Origin: Paenibacillus flagellatus
Lineage (GTDB): Bacteria > Bacillota > Bacilli > Paenibacillales > NBRC-103111
DNA: 64,000 nt
Direction of reading: 5' to 3'
Assembly: GCF_003217775.1 (NCBI RefSeq)
Contig: NZ_QJVJ01000014.1
Location: 62,001 to 126,000, forward strand
Positions 51,690 to 61,658 of the stretch are shown piece after piece. The notes beneath the pieces are model-generated. The model saw only the letters and a list, made by a program, of their open reading frames with translations, was not told the DNA's origin and did not search any database. The position numbers and the translations under genes are program-made. The first letter of the stretch is position 1, and each line of letters opens with the position of its first letter.

Positions 51690-52478
51690 ATGAGCAACGG
51701 CTGTTTTGTGATGAAATGCGGGGGAAGCACGCTTGCGGCGCTTCCCGAAGCGTTTTTCCTCGATTTGAAGAAGCTGCAGGAACAAGGAACGGTCCCCGTC
51801 ATCGTGCACGGCGGCGGGCCGGCGATTTCCGATACGCTCGGCAAGCTCGGCATCGAGACGGAGTTCGTGAACGGGCTGCGCAAGACGAACGAAGCGGTGC
51901 TCGACGTCGTCGAGATGGTGCTGTCCGGCCAGATCAACAAAGAAATCGTCCGCAAAATCCAGCAGTCCGGCGGGAAGGCGATCGGCCTCTCCGGCGTGGA
52001 CGGCCATTTGATCCAGGCGAAGCCGGTGGCGAACGCGCACGAGGTCGGCCTCGTCGGCGACGTGACCGACGTGAACGCGACGATCGTCCAAGGCATCGTC
52101 GACATGGGCTACATGCCGGTCATCGCGCCGGTCGGCATCGGCGAGGGCGCTCAGCGGTACAACATTAACGCCGATACGGCGGCCGGTGCGGTCGCGTCCC
52201 GGATCGGCGTCGCACGGATGATCGTCGTAACGGACGTCCCCGGCATCCTGAAGACGGTCAACGGCGAGAAGCGGGTTCTGCCGGTCGTGACGGTGGCGGA
52301 GATCGAACGGATGATCGAGAGCGGCGACATCTACGGCGGCATGATCCCGAAGGTGCGCGCGGCGATTCAGTGCATTCAGGGCGACGTGAAGGAAGTCGTC
52401 ATCGTGAACGGCAGCGAGCCGGAGGTGCTCAGCAAGGTGCTGCGCGGAGACGAGATCGGCACGCGGATCCAGAAGTAA
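51690..52478 (+). CDS. argB: Acetylglutamate kinase
   Basis: Phosphorylates N-acetylglutamate with ATP (step 2). Amino acid kinase fold with VMKCGGSTLAALPEA, VIVHGGGPAISDTLGKLGI, the adenylate site NINADTAAGAVASRIGVARM and the C-terminal GGMIPKVRAAIQC. 262 aa. SD AAAAGGAG before ATG 51690. Confidence 0.96.
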   Translation: MSNGCFVMKCGGSTLAALPEAFFLDLKKLQEQGTVPVIVHGGGPAISDTLGKLGIETEFVNGLRKTNEAVLDVVEMVLSGQINKEIVRKIQQSGGKAIGLSGVDGHLIQAKPVANAHEVGLVGDVTDVNATIVQGIVDMGYMPVIAPVGIGEGAQRYNINADTAAGAVASRIGVARMIVVTDVPGILKTVNGEKRVLPVVTVAEIERMIESGDIYGGMIPKVRAAIQCIQGDVKEVVIVNGSEPEVLSKVLRGDEIGTRIQK

Positions 52479-52511
52479 CCCCCTATTACGATACGAAACG
52501 GAGTGATTGCG

Positions 52512-53702
52512 ATGAGCGAGCAGCAAAGCGCGCTGTTCCCGACGTACGCCAGATTCCCGATTACGCTGGTCAAAGGGGAAGGCAGCCGTCTTTGGGACGA
52601 CAAGGGGAAAGAGTATCTCGATTTCGCCAGCGGGCTGGCGGTCACCAACCTGGGGCACGTGCCGAAGCGGGTCAAGGAGAAGCTCGTCGAGCAGCTCGGC
52701 GAGCTGTGGCACGTGAGCAACCTGTTCCACATTCCGAACCAGGAGAAGCTGGCCCGGCTGCTCGTCGACAACAGCTGCGCGGACGCCGTCTTCTTCTGCA
52801 ACAGCGGAGCGGAGGCCAACGAGGCCGCGATCAAGCTGGCGCGCCGGTACAACGCGAAGGTGCTCGGCAAGCCGCGTCACGAGATCATTACGTTCCACAC
52901 GTCGTTCCATGGCCGGACGCTGGCCACGCTGACGGCGACGGGGCAGGACAAGGTGAAGGAAGGCTTCCATCCGCTGCCCGAAGGGTTCGTCTACGCGCCG
53001 TATAACGACGCCGACGCGCTCAAGAGCTACGTGACGGACAAAACGTGCGCCATCATGCTCGAGCTCGTGCAGGGCGAAGGCGGGGTCAATCCGGCTAGCG
53101 AGGCGTTCGTACAGGAAGCGGTACGGCTGTGCAAGGAGCACGACCTGCTGCTCATCATCGACGAAATTCAGACCGGCATGGGCCGGACCGGCAAGCTGTT
53201 CGCCTACGAGCACTACGGCATCGAGCCGGACATTTTCACATTGGCCAAAGGGCTGGCCAGCGGCTTCCCGATCGGCGCCATGCTCGGCAAGGCGAAGCTG
53301 CGCGACGCGTTCACCGCGGGCAGCCACGGCTCCACGTTCGGCGGAACGCCGATCGCGACGGCGGCCGGCATCGCCACGGTGGAGACGATGGTCGAGGAGA
53401 AGGTGCCGCAGCGCGCGGCGGAGCTGGGCGCGTATTTCATGGAGCAATTGAACGCGAAGCTGGCGGGCAACCCGCTCGTGAAGCAAATTCGCGGCAAAGG
53501 ACTGCTCCTCGGCATCGAATGCACGCGGCCGGCGTCCGAGTTCATTCCGGCGATCCACGAGGCGGGCTTGCTCGTGTCGGCGGCGGGCCCGAACGTCATC
53601 CGGCTGCTGCCGAACCTGCTCGTCACCCATGAGGAGGCCGACCGGGGCATCGATATCGTCGCGGGCGTGCTGGCGCAAAAAGCGGCCGCCGCGGTTCAAT
53701 AA
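52512..53702 (+). CDS. argD: Acetylornithine aminotransferase
   Basis: PLP-dependent transaminase converting N-acetylglutamate-5-semialdehyde to N-acetylornithine. Class-III aminotransferase marks are LLIIDEIQTGMGRTGKLFA and the PLP-binding Lys (about 246) in LAKGLASGFPIGAMLG; CNSGAEANEAAIKLAR is the substrate region. Length 396 aa. ATG 52512 with ACGGAGTGA upstream; a GTG at 52503 is unlikely. Follows argB by 33 bases. Confidence 0.96.
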   Translation: MSEQQSALFPTYARFPITLVKGEGSRLWDDKGKEYLDFASGLAVTNLGHVPKRVKEKLVEQLGELWHVSNLFHIPNQEKLARLLVDNSCADAVFFCNSGAEANEAAIKLARRYNAKVLGKPRHEIITFHTSFHGRTLATLTATGQDKVKEGFHPLPEGFVYAPYNDADALKSYVTDKTCAIMLELVQGEGGVNPASEAFVQEAVRLCKEHDLLLIIDEIQTGMGRTGKLFAYEHYGIEPDIFTLAKGLASGFPIGAMLGKAKLRDAFTAGSHGSTFGGTPIATAAGIATVETMVEEKVPQRAAELGAYFMEQLNAKLAGNPLVKQIRGKGLLLGIECTRPASEFIPAIHEAGLLVSAAGPNVIRLLPNLLVTHEEADRGIDIVAGVLAQKAAAAVQ

Positions 53703-53773
53703 GCCGTTTTCCATACTACGATAACCGGGCGGACCTCTTCACGGAGGCCGTCCTGCATAAAGGAGGAGCACCG

Positions 53774-54733
53774 ATGTCCGATACGTTGACGCAGGACATG
53801 GCGGCCAGCTTGAAGGGCCGGGATTTTCTCGGGCTCGTCGATTATGCGCCGGAAGAAATCCGTTACTTGATCGATCTCGCGATCGAGCTGAAGAAGAAGC
53901 AAAAGGCGGGCGAACCGTACCAGCCGCTGAAAGGCAAAACGCTCGGCATGATTTTCGAGAAATCGTCCACCCGTACCCGCGTGTCGTTCGAGGTCGGGAT
54001 GTACCAGCTGGGCGGGCATGCGCTGTTTTTGAGCAAAAACGATTTGCAGATCGGCCGCGGCGAAACGATTTGGGACACCGCCCAGACGATGTCCCGCTAT
54101 CTCGACGGCATCATGATCCGCACGTACGCGCATCGCACCGTCATCGATCTGGCGCGCGGAGCGACCGTACCGGTCATCAACGGGCTGACGGACCGGTCCC
54201 ACCCGTGCCAGGCGCTGGCCGATTACCAGACTGTCCTGGAGAAGAAAGGCAAGCTGCAGGGGCTCAAAATCGCGTATATCGGCGATGGGAATAATATGGT
54301 ACACTCCTTAATGATGGGGGCTGCCAAGCTCGGCCTCCATATGGCCGTGGCGTCGCCGGAAGGCTACGACCCGGATCCGGAAGTGACCGCGAATTCCCGC
54401 GAGAACGCGTCGAAGACGGGCGGCTCGCTGCTGCTTACCCGCGACCCGAAAGAAGCGATTGCCGACGCCGACGTCGTCTACACCGACGTATGGGCGAGCA
54501 TGGGCTTCGAAGCGGAACAGGCGGCGCGCGAAATCGCATTCCAAAATTATCAGGTGAACGAAGAGCTGACCCGCTACGCGAAGAAAGATTTTCTGTTCAT
54601 GCACTGCCTGCCCGCGCACCGCGGCGAGGAAGTGAGCGAAGGCGTCATCGACGGACCGAACTCGATCATTTTCGATCAGGCGGAAAACCGGCTGCACGCG
54701 CAAAAAGCGGTCATGGCCGCTTTGATGGGATAA
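53774..54733 (+). CDS. argF: Ornithine carbamoyltransferase
   Basis: Joins ornithine and carbamoyl phosphate to citrulline. Conserved carbamoyl phosphate loop EKSSTRTRVSFEVGMYQLGG, HPCQALADYQT, and the ornithine loop FLFMHCLPAHRGEEV are complete. 319 residues, standard length. SD AAAGGAGGAG before ATG 53774. Confidence 0.97.
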   Translation: MSDTLTQDMAASLKGRDFLGLVDYAPEEIRYLIDLAIELKKKQKAGEPYQPLKGKTLGMIFEKSSTRTRVSFEVGMYQLGGHALFLSKNDLQIGRGETIWDTAQTMSRYLDGIMIRTYAHRTVIDLARGATVPVINGLTDRSHPCQALADYQTVLEKKGKLQGLKIAYIGDGNNMVHSLMMGAAKLGLHMAVASPEGYDPDPEVTANSRENASKTGGSLLLTRDPKEAIADADVVYTDVWASMGFEAEQAAREIAFQNYQVNEELTRYAKKDFLFMHCLPAHRGEEVSEGVIDGPNSIIFDQAENRLHAQKAVMAALMG

Positions 54734-54877
54734 TACGCGGGATGCGCAGAACAGGGGCGCCGCTGCGCCGGCCGATGGTTCCGAAAGGCCGGCGCGGGCG
54801 AACCCCGCGGCCGCCGTACCGCGGCCCGCACCCGAAGCGATTAACGACGCATCATCATTAAAGGAGACCGAATACCG

Positions 54878-56116
54878 ATGGCGAAACAAAAAATCGTACT
54901 GGCCTACTCCGGCGGGCTGGATACTTCCGTCATTTTGACGTGGCTGAAAGAATCGTTCGACGCGGAGATCATTACATTTACCGCCGACATCGGACAGAAG
55001 GACGAGCTGGACGGTCTCGAGGAGAAGGCGCTGCGCACCGGCGCGACGAAAGCGTACATCGACGACCTGCGCGACGAGTTCGCGAAAGATTTCATCTTCC
55101 CGATGTTCCAGGCGGGCGCCTTGTACGAGGGGCAATATTTGCTCGGCACGAGCATCGCGCGTCCGCTCATCGCGAAGCGGATGGTCGAAATCGCCCGCGC
55201 CGAGGGCGCGACGGCGATCGCTCACGGCGCGACCGGCAAGGGCAACGACCAAGTACGCTTCGAGCTGACGGCGGCCGCGCTGGCGCCGGAGCTGGAAGTG
55301 ATTGCGCCTTGGCGCATCGAGGAGTTCCGCGAGCAGTTCCCGGGCCGCGCGGAAATGATCGCTTACGCCGAGAAGCACGGCATTCCGGTCACCGCGACGG
55401 CCTCCAAGCCGTATTCGACCGACCGCAACCTGCTGCACATCAGCTTCGAGAGCGGCATGCTCGAGGACCCGTGGTTCGATCCGAGCGCGGATTCGAACCG
55501 TGACATGTACGTGTTGAGCCGTGCGCCGGAAGAGGCGCCGGACCAAGCGGAATACGTCGAGCTCGGCTTCGAGCGGGGAGACTGCGTCTCCGTGAACGGC
55601 AAGCGGATGAGCCCGCTCGAAGTGATGGAGACGCTGAACGAGCTGGGCGGCAAGCACGGCATCGGCCGCGTCGACATGGTCGAGAACCGGTTCGTGGGCA
55701 TGAAGAGCCGCGGCGTATACGAGACGCCGGGCGGCACGATCCTGTTCGTCGCCCATCGCAAGATGGAGTCGCTGACGATGGACCGCGAAGTGATGCACCT
55801 GCGCGACTCGCTCATTCCGAAGTATGCGTCGCTCGTCTATAACGGCTTCTGGTTCGCTCCGGAGCGTCTCGCGATTCAAGCGCTCGTGGACGAGAGCCAG
55901 AAAAACGTCACCGGTACGGTGCGGCTGAGACTGTACAAGGGCAACATTATGGGCGCCGGCGTGCAAAGCCCGGTCAGCCTGTACAACCCGGACATCGCGA
56001 CGATGGAAGCGGACCCGTCCAAAGCGTACAATCAAGGGGATGCCACCGGCTTCATCCGGCTGAACGCGCTCCGTCTGCGCGTCGCGTCCGGCGTCGCCCA
56101 GAACGCGAAGAAGTAA
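54878..56116 (+). CDS. argG: Argininosuccinate synthase
   Basis: ATP-dependent condensation of citrulline and aspartate. PP-loop [15 protein letters not shown] at the N-terminus, [15 protein letters not shown] and [13 protein letters not shown] match ArgG. Length 412 aa. SD AAAGGAG before ATG 54878. The 144-base gap before it holds a GC-rich hairpin (54767-54793) but no gene I support. Confidence 0.97.
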   Translation: MAKQKIVLAYSGGLDTSVILTWLKESFDAEIITFTADIGQKDELDGLEEKALRTGATKAYIDDLRDEFAKDFIFPMFQAGALYEGQYLLGTSIARPLIAKRMVEIARAEGATAIAHGATGKGNDQVRFELTAAALAPELEVIAPWRIEEFREQFPGRAEMIAYAEKHGIPVTATASKPYSTDRNLLHISFESGMLEDPWFDPSADSNRDMYVLSRAPEEAPDQAEYVELGFERGDCVSVNGKRMSPLEVMETLNELGGKHGIGRVDMVENRFVGMKSRGVYETPGGTILFVAHRKMESLTMDREVMHLRDSLIPKYASLVYNGFWFAPERLAIQALVDESQKNVTGTVRLRLYKGNIMGAGVQSPVSLYNPDIATMEADPSKAYNQGDATGFIRLNALRLRVASGVAQNAKK

Positions 56117-56160
56117 ACGAATCGAATCCGATTTCCGTTAGAATGCTAGGCGGACCGTGC

Positions 56161-56194
56161 GAAGGCAAGGAGGCGACAGCCGTCCTTGCCTTTC
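56161..56194 (+). other. Hairpin between argG and argH
   Basis: AAGGCAAGGA-ggcgacagccg-TCCTTGCCTT, 10-base perfect stem followed by TTTCG only; too weak for a clear terminator but might attenuate argH or stabilise mRNA ends. Confidence 0.45.
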
Positions 56195-56230
56195 GAGCGC
56201 CTGCGCCGCCGATGACCCGAGGAGGGAATA

Positions 56231-57652
56231 GTGAGCGTGTCGAAGCTTTGGGGTGGACGATTTACGAAGAAGACGGACCAGCTCGTCGAGGAATATACGG
56301 CCTCGATTCTGTTCGACAAAGAGCTGGCCGAGGAAGACATTCAAGGCAGTCTGGCGCACGTGAAGATGCTCGGCAAGTGCGGCATTTTGCCGGCGGCGGA
56401 CGTGGAGAAAATTCAGGACGGCCTGCACAAGGTCATGCAGATGATTCGCCGGGGCGAAGTCGAATTTTCCGTATCCGACGAAGACATCCATATGAATATC
56501 GAGAAGACGCTGATCGAGGAGATCGGTCCGGTCGGCGGCAAGCTGCATACGGGGCGGAGCCGCAACGACCAAGTGGCGACGGATATGCATTTGTACTTGC
56601 GGAAGCGGGTCGTGGAATTCGTCGGCATGCTCGTCAAAGTGCAGGAAACGCTCATCGGACAAGCGAAGGCGAACCTGGACACGATCGTGCCGGGCTACAC
56701 GCACCTGCAGCGGGCGCAGCCGATTTTGTTCGCGCACCATATGATGGCGTACGTCTCGATGTTCGAGCGCGACATCGAACGGCTTCGTGACAGCTACAAG
56801 CGCATTAACGCGCTGCCGCTCGGTGCGGGCGCCCTGGCGGGAACGACGTTCCCGATCGACCGCCACTTCGTGGCGGAGCAGCTCGGCTTCGAGCGCGTCT
56901 ACGAGAACAGCTTGGACGCGGTGAGCGACCGCGACTTCATCGTCGAGTTTTTGTCCAATGCCTCGCTCATCATGGCGCATTTGTCGCGGCTGTGCGAGGA
57001 GCTCGTCCTCTGGTCGAGCACCGAGTTCCAGTTCGTCGAGCTGGACGACGCCTTCTGCACCGGAAGCAGCATCATGCCGCAGAAAAAAAATCCGGACGTC
57101 GCGGAGCTCGTGCGCGGCAAGACCGGCCGCGTCTACGGCAACCTCGTCGGCATGCTGACCGTGCTGAAAGCTTTGCCGCTTGCATACAACAAGGATATGC
57201 AGGAAGACAAGGAAGGCATGTTCGACACCGTGCGGACGCTGCAGGGAGCGCTCCAGCTGTTCGCGCCGATGATCGCCACGATGAAGGTGAATCGCGACCG
57301 GATGCGGCAGGCGGTCAATCAGGATTTCTCCAACGCGACGGACATCGCCGATTACTTGGTCGGCAAAGGCTTGCCGTTCCGACAGGCGCACGAAGTGATC
57401 GGCAAGACGGTGCTCTACTGCATTCAGAACAAGAAGTACCTGCTCGATCTGACGCTCCAAGAGTTTCTGCAATTCTCGGAGCTGTTCGACGACAACATCT
57501 ACGACGTGCTCCAGCCGGAAAACGTCGTCAACGCCCGCAACGTATACGGCGGGACGGCGACGCCCCAAGTGTCGGCCGCCATCGGCCGCGCGGAGGAAAC
57601 CGTCCGGAGCAATGCGGCTTGGGTCGAGGAATATCTCGAGAAAAGCAAGTAA
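56231..57652 (+). CDS. argH: Argininosuccinate lyase
   Basis: Splits argininosuccinate into arginine and fumarate, last step. Fumarase/aspartase signature [12 protein letters not shown] and [16 protein letters not shown] are clear. Length 473 aa. The start is GTG 56231 (GTG 56237 is an alternative) with GAGGAGGGA. Last gene of the operon, followed by a bidirectional terminator. Confidence 0.96.
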   Translation: MSVSKLWGGRFTKKTDQLVEEYTASILFDKELAEEDIQGSLAHVKMLGKCGILPAADVEKIQDGLHKVMQMIRRGEVEFSVSDEDIHMNIEKTLIEEIGPVGGKLHTGRSRNDQVATDMHLYLRKRVVEFVGMLVKVQETLIGQAKANLDTIVPGYTHLQRAQPILFAHHMMAYVSMFERDIERLRDSYKRINALPLGAGALAGTTFPIDRHFVAEQLGFERVYENSLDAVSDRDFIVEFLSNASLIMAHLSRLCEELVLWSSTEFQFVELDDAFCTGSSIMPQKKNPDVAELVRGKTGRVYGNLVGMLTVLKALPLAYNKDMQEDKEGMFDTVRTLQGALQLFAPMIATMKVNRDRMRQAVNQDFSNATDIADYLVGKGLPFRQAHEVIGKTVLYCIQNKKYLLDLTLQEFLQFSELFDDNIYDVLQPENVVNARNVYGGTATPQVSAAIGRAEETVRSNAAWVEEYLEKSK

Positions 57653-57680
57653 GCGTAAGCTCGGCAATAAAGCCAAAACA

Positions 57681-57715
57681 AAACTCCCGCCCATCATGAT
57701 CATGAGCGGGAGTTT
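57681..57715. terminator. Bidirectional terminator between argH and the DUF4097 gene
   Basis: AAAACTCCCGC / GCGGGAGTTTTT arms with an inner palindromic CATGATCATG. A and T tracts on both sides serve the converging genes. Confidence 0.9.
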
Positions 57716-57721
57716 TTCGTA

Positions 57722-58615
57722 TTACTTTTCTCGGATCTCGATGCTGCCGAAGCTCGAGCGCGCTTCCAGCAGCGGCCCGCCGGAGCCTACGCTGCCTTGG
57801 AACGAGTGATCGGTATCGTCGCGGGATTTCAAGCCGGCCACGTCGACGTCGATACCGCCGGAATCGTTTTTCAGATCGACGCGAAGCGCATCGCCTTGGG
57901 GGACTTCCGCCTCGATGTTCCCGGTGTCGGTCGACAGCTCGACCTTCTCCGCCACCTTGTCGAGCGACATGTCGATATTGCCGAACGACGTCTTCGCCTT
58001 CACTTTTTCGGTCGCCGCGATACGCCGCGCTTCGATCCGGCCCGCATCGGTTTGGAGCTCCAGTCGGTCGCCGCCGTATTCGTCGACGGAGATGCGGCCG
58101 AAGCTCGTGCGAAGGGACAGCTTGTCGGCTCGGACCGCCCGGGATGCTTCGATATCGCCCGCATCGGTCGTCAGCTCGATCTCTTGGAAGGAACGATCCG
58201 GCAGCGCCACCTCGAACCGCAGCTTCGACCATGAGCCGTCCATCAGGGATACGAGCTCGAAAATGTTGAAATTGAACCAATTGTCCTGCTGCTTCTCATA
58301 CCTCAAGTCGGCGGTCACCGTACCGTTGCGGCTGGTGAGGTCGATATCGGCGGCGTGCTGCACCCGATCGTTCGTCGTTCCCGCCAGGCGGAAATGGATA
58401 TCGTCGTCCTCGCTCCGGACGAACACGACGTCGGAGAAGTCCGAATGAATCGAAAGGCGGTTGACGTCCCGGGACGGCGCCGTCTTCTCCAAATCGATCG
58501 TCGCGGCATCTTGGCGGAAGCCCTCGGCCGACGAATAGACGACCCAGGCGCCGGCGATGCCGACCCCGAAACAGATGAATCCCAAAGCGAGCAGCGTTTT
58601 TCGAATCCAGCCCAT
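57722..58615 (-). CDS. DUF4097 family protein
   Basis: 297 residues. N-terminal membrane helix (about 5-24, TLLALGFICFGVGIAGAWVV) and a beta-helix-like repeat domain with periodic phrases (LTTDAGDIEASRAV; LRTSFGRISVDEYG; LQTDAGRIEARRI; AKTSFGNIDMSL), typical of the DUF4097 right-handed beta fold. It is translated just after the DUF1700 gene with AGGGGG as SD. The pair resembles envelope stress modules. The reaction or ligand is unknown. Confidence 0.85.
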   Translation of the reverse strand: MGWIRKTLLALGFICFGVGIAGAWVVYSSAEGFRQDAATIDLEKTAPSRDVNRLSIHSDFSDVVFVRSEDDDIHFRLAGTTNDRVQHAADIDLTSRNGTVTADLRYEKQQDNWFNFNIFELVSLMDGSWSKLRFEVALPDRSFQEIELTTDAGDIEASRAVRADKLSLRTSFGRISVDEYGGDRLELQTDAGRIEARRIAATEKVKAKTSFGNIDMSLDKVAEKVELSTDTGNIEAEVPQGDALRVDLKNDSGGIDVDVAGLKSRDDTDHSFQGSVGSGGPLLEARSSFGSIEIREK

Positions 58616-58617
58616 CG

Positions 58618-59133
58618 TTACAACCCCCTGACCGCGTTAACGTTCCAGCGAACATATTTGCCGGCCAGCTTCAAAAACCTCGGTCCGACATAGGACATGC
58701 CGACCGCAAGGACGAGCCCGAGGCCGAACATGCCGACACATACGAAAATGACGAACAGCAGCTCCGTCAAGCCGCCCGGCAACCCGTTGGCGACGAAGTA
58801 AAGAAACGGAGCGCCCAAGAGAACGACGCCGACGACGCCCAAGGCGAACAGCACGGCACATACCGCAATGAACGGACCAAGGATGAAAATCAGATTGAAC
58901 AGCACGAGCGCGGCGCCCGCGATCAGCTTGCCGATCGACGAATCGCCCTTATTCGGGGGAGCGCCGCCGCCGCCTTGGTACAGGATTCGGTAAGCGATCT
59001 GCTCTTCCGGCTCGCCGTTCGCCATCGCCCGATAAAACAAATCCTCGTATCGCTGCAAAATGTGCGTGCGGTCCGGCTCCGGGACGCCGCGCAGCTTTTG
59101 CTCCAACAGCTCGAAAAATTCCGCTTTCGTCAT
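58618..59133 (-). CDS. DUF1700 / HAAS domain membrane protein
   Basis: 171 residues. N-terminal HAAS-type helix block MTKAEFFELLEQKLRGVPEP, then RYEDLFYRAMANGEPEEQIAYRIL, followed by about four transmembrane helices (AALVLFNLIFILGPFIAV, VLFALGVVGVVLLGAPFLYF). ATG at 59133 is 8 bases from GGAAGGGTGA; an ATG at 59139 would be too near to it. It precedes the DUF4097 gene by 3 bases. A PadR-type regulator normally accompanies such pairs but is not found next to it. Probably a partner or anti-sigma-like envelope protein, by inference. Confidence 0.82.
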   Translation of the reverse strand: MTKAEFFELLEQKLRGVPEPDRTHILQRYEDLFYRAMANGEPEEQIAYRILYQGGGGAPPNKGDSSIGKLIAGAALVLFNLIFILGPFIAVCAVLFALGVVGVVLLGAPFLYFVANGLPGGLTELLFVIFVCVGMFGLGLVLAVGMSYVGPRFLKLAGKYVRWNVNAVRGL

Positions 59134-59226
59134 TCGCATTCACCCTTCCGGCCGTAATCCATCATGATCGCATCATACCGTAAATTCGTCATACCCCTGT
59201 AGTCCCGTTCGTCATATGACCCGTCA

Positions 59227-59268
59227 TAAGAAAAAGAAAAAGACGGGAGGAACAACGTTCCCCTCGTC
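59227..59268 (-). terminator. Terminator of the VanW gene (minus strand)
   Basis: GACGAGGGGAAC-gtt-GTTCCTCCCGTC stem (one mismatch, one G-T), followed on the minus strand by TTTTTCTTTTTC. Confidence 0.75.
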
Positions 59269-59301
59269 CAATCCATGCGGACAGATCGTGTCGCGCGGCA
59301 T

Positions 59302-60774
59302 TCACCTGCCTTTAGGCAGGACGGGACCGCTCACCCCGTCTTCGATAATCGTCCGCCCGCCGCCCGGCGGACCGTCTTTGTCTTCGGGCGGCGTCCCGTT
59401 GTTCGCCGCGACGAGAGAAGGCTGGGGCTGGTACGTATCCGTCGAGACGCGCTCCCGTCCGACGACGGCGCCGTTCTCCTTGCGGATGCGGTAAGTTTCG
59501 ACAACGTACCCGGGCTTGCCCGGCTGCAGAAGCGACTGCGCGCCCTTCGGCAGCGACGGGTTGTGCACGTACTTGACCGGCGGCTCGATCGTCTTGATCA
59601 CGTTCGATTCCACCTCATAGGTGACCGATTCGGGCATGCGGCCGAACAGCTTCACCGTGACGCTCGACTCGTTCGTTTCGGTGCGGATGAGCAAATGATG
59701 GCCGCTGTTGTTCGTAAAGACGAAGTTGATATAGCCGTTCGCAAACGTCGCGTCCTGCCCGAGCGCGACGTAGCTGACCGGCAGCGAATGGTTGCGGCGT
59801 TCGTTCACCGTTAGTCCGGCGCGAAGGACCGCGTTGTACAACGTCGTGGACACTTGGCAGATGCCGCCGCCGATCCCTTGGACGAGCTTGCCGTTGTAAA
59901 TGACCGGCGCTTCGCGGTAGCCGTGCTTGCGCTCCGTTTCGCGGATGACCGTGCCGTAGTCGAACTTGGCGCCGGGGGCGAGCAGCATATCGTGAATGGT
60001 GCTCGCGGTCGCTTGAATGTTGTGGACGCGGCCCGGCGCGCTTCCGTGGGACGTCGTCGTGAATTCGGCGATTTTGCGGTCCACGCCTTGCGCCTTCAGC
60101 CGGTCCAGCGTCATCTCGGGCAAGACGTCGCGGAGAGGGACGTCCAGCTTCGCGGGAGAGGCGTCGCCGGTCCACCGGTCCGGGCGCAGCCGTCCGTCCC
60201 AGACGTCTCGCGCCGACTCGACGAGCAGGCCGGCCAGCACCGCGGTATCCGCCGTTCGGGCCCGAACCTCCGGCTTGTACTCGATCCGGTCGTCGGCGGT
60301 AACGACCCGCTCCGCATTTTTCGTCACGGGCTTCATCAGCCCCGGCCACGCCGCCTCAAGGGTCTGCCGCAGCTTTTCCTCGGAAACGGTCAGCTCGAGA
60401 GGGAGGGCGGCATGGCGCAGCTGCCAACGTCGGCGCGCGCGGTCCAGCCGGCTTCCTTCTTTCGCGAAGCTGTCCAAAAATGTCGATAGCTGTTCTCCGT
60501 TGGACGACAATCCGAGCCGCTCCATCGTGAATTCGGTCCGGTTCGCCGCCGCGTCGGCCGCTCCTAGCGAAACCTTTTGATTCGACAGCCGCTTCAATCC
60601 GTCCTCCAGCGCGAGCTTCGCTTCCTCCGCGCGCATCCCTCCGACCTGCCAATCGCCAAGCCGAACCCCGGCAGGCAGCGTCTGCAAACCGGAGTACCAC
60701 CAAAACCATATCCATAACGCGGACAAGCCCGCGACGGCCGCTGCCAGCAGCCGGTTTACCGTACGGCGTTTCAT
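59302..60774 (-). CDS. VanW family protein with G5 domain
   Basis: 490-residue protein with one N-terminal membrane helix (about 9-28, LLAAAVAGLSALWIWFWW), a conserved PG-binding-like N-terminal half, the VanW domain (YNGKLVQGIGGGICQVSTTLYNAVLRAGL, HSLPVSYVALGQDATFANG) and a C-terminal G5-type region (VVETYRIRKENGAVVGRERV). Pro/Gly-rich tail. The ATG at 60774 has GAGGAG 8 bases before it, whereas an upstream start at 60840 adds 22 residues without SD. VanW proteins are associated with the cell wall; activity unknown. It is divergent from ftsE. Confidence 0.88.
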   Translation of the reverse strand: MKRRTVNRLLAAAVAGLSALWIWFWWYSGLQTLPAGVRLGDWQVGGMRAEEAKLALEDGLKRLSNQKVSLGAADAAANRTEFTMERLGLSSNGEQLSTFLDSFAKEGSRLDRARRRWQLRHAALPLELTVSEEKLRQTLEAAWPGLMKPVTKNAERVVTADDRIEYKPEVRARTADTAVLAGLLVESARDVWDGRLRPDRWTGDASPAKLDVPLRDVLPEMTLDRLKAQGVDRKIAEFTTTSHGSAPGRVHNIQATASTIHDMLLAPGAKFDYGTVIRETERKHGYREAPVIYNGKLVQGIGGGICQVSTTLYNAVLRAGLTVNERRNHSLPVSYVALGQDATFANGYINFVFTNNSGHHLLIRTETNESSVTVKLFGRMPESVTYEVESNVIKTIEPPVKYVHNPSLPKGAQSLLQPGKPGYVVETYRIRKENGAVVGRERVSTDTYQPQPSLVAANNGTPPEDKDGPPGGGRTIIEDGVSGPVLPKGR

Positions 60775-60971
60775 CGGAACCGCTCCTCTATCATGGTGGT
60801 ACAACCTATGTATATGCGAGGGGCCGCCTGAATTTTCCAATAACTATTAAGTCCGAAAAAGGCGATTGCCGTGCTATGATGAAAGAATATGTTGAATCGA
60901 AAAGTTTCCTAGAGGATTTCAGCGGCAGGTGTCGAACTCTTATATGTTAACTATGACCGGGATGTGATAGC

Positions 60972-61658
60972 GTGATCGAAATGCAAGATGTATGGAAGAC
61001 GTATTCCGACGGAACCCATGCATTGAAAGGCATCAATGTGAAAATCGACGCTCACGAGTTCGTGTATGTGGTCGGGCCTTCCGGGGCCGGCAAATCCACA
61101 TTCATGAAATTGATATATCGCGAGGAACGGCCGACGAAAGGCCACATCTTCGTTAACGGTTTCAATCTGGAAAAGCTGAAGCAGCGCAAAATTCCGTATG
61201 TCAGGCGCAACATCGGGGTCATCTTCCAAGACTTCAAGCTGCTGCCGAAGCTGACGGTGTATGAAAATGTCGCATTCGCGATGGAAGTGATCGAGGCTCC
61301 CAAGAAGCTGATGAAGAAACGGACGATGGAGGTGCTCGAGCTCGTCCGATTGAAGGACAAGGCCGGATCGCTTCCGGGGCAACTGTCCGGCGGCGAGCAG
61401 CAGCGCGTCGCCATTGCCCGGGCAATAGTGAACAACCCGGCCGTCATCATCGCCGACGAACCGACCGGCAACCTCGACCCCGAGACGTCATGGGGCATCA
61501 TGAAGCTCCTCGAGGAAATCAACTTCCGCGGGGCTACGATCGTAATGGCTACGCACAACAAGGAAATCGTCAACACGATGCGCAAGCGGGTCATCGCTAT
61601 CGAGAGCGGCAACATCGCTCGCGACGTCGTTAGAGGGGAGTACGGCTATGAGGATTAG
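60972..61658 (+). CDS. ftsE: Cell division ATP-binding protein FtsE
   Basis: ABC ATPase of the FtsEX complex that drives peptidoglycan hydrolases during elongation and division or sporulation. Walker A GPSGAGKSTFMKLI, signature LSGGEQQRVAIARA and Walker B VIIADEPTGNLDPET. 228 aa, typical. Start GTG 60972 with weak SD GGGATGTGA; the internal ATG 60981 is possible. ftsX overlaps by 11 bases. Confidence 0.96.
   Translation: MIEMQDVWKTYSDGTHALKGINVKIDAHEFVYVVGPSGAGKSTFMKLIYREERPTKGHIFVNGFNLEKLKQRKIPYVRRNIGVIFQDFKLLPKLTVYENVAFAMEVIEAPKKLMKKRTMEVLELVRLKDKAGSLPGQLSGGEQQRVAIARAIVNNPAVIIADEPTGNLDPETSWGIMKLLEEINFRGATIVMATHNKEIVNTMRKRVIAIESGNIARDVVRGEYGYED

Noticed and set aside
54742-54861. Small frame in the argF-argG gap
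   Set aside because: No SD, Arg/Pro-rich composition from GC-rich hairpin sequence and no similarity pattern.
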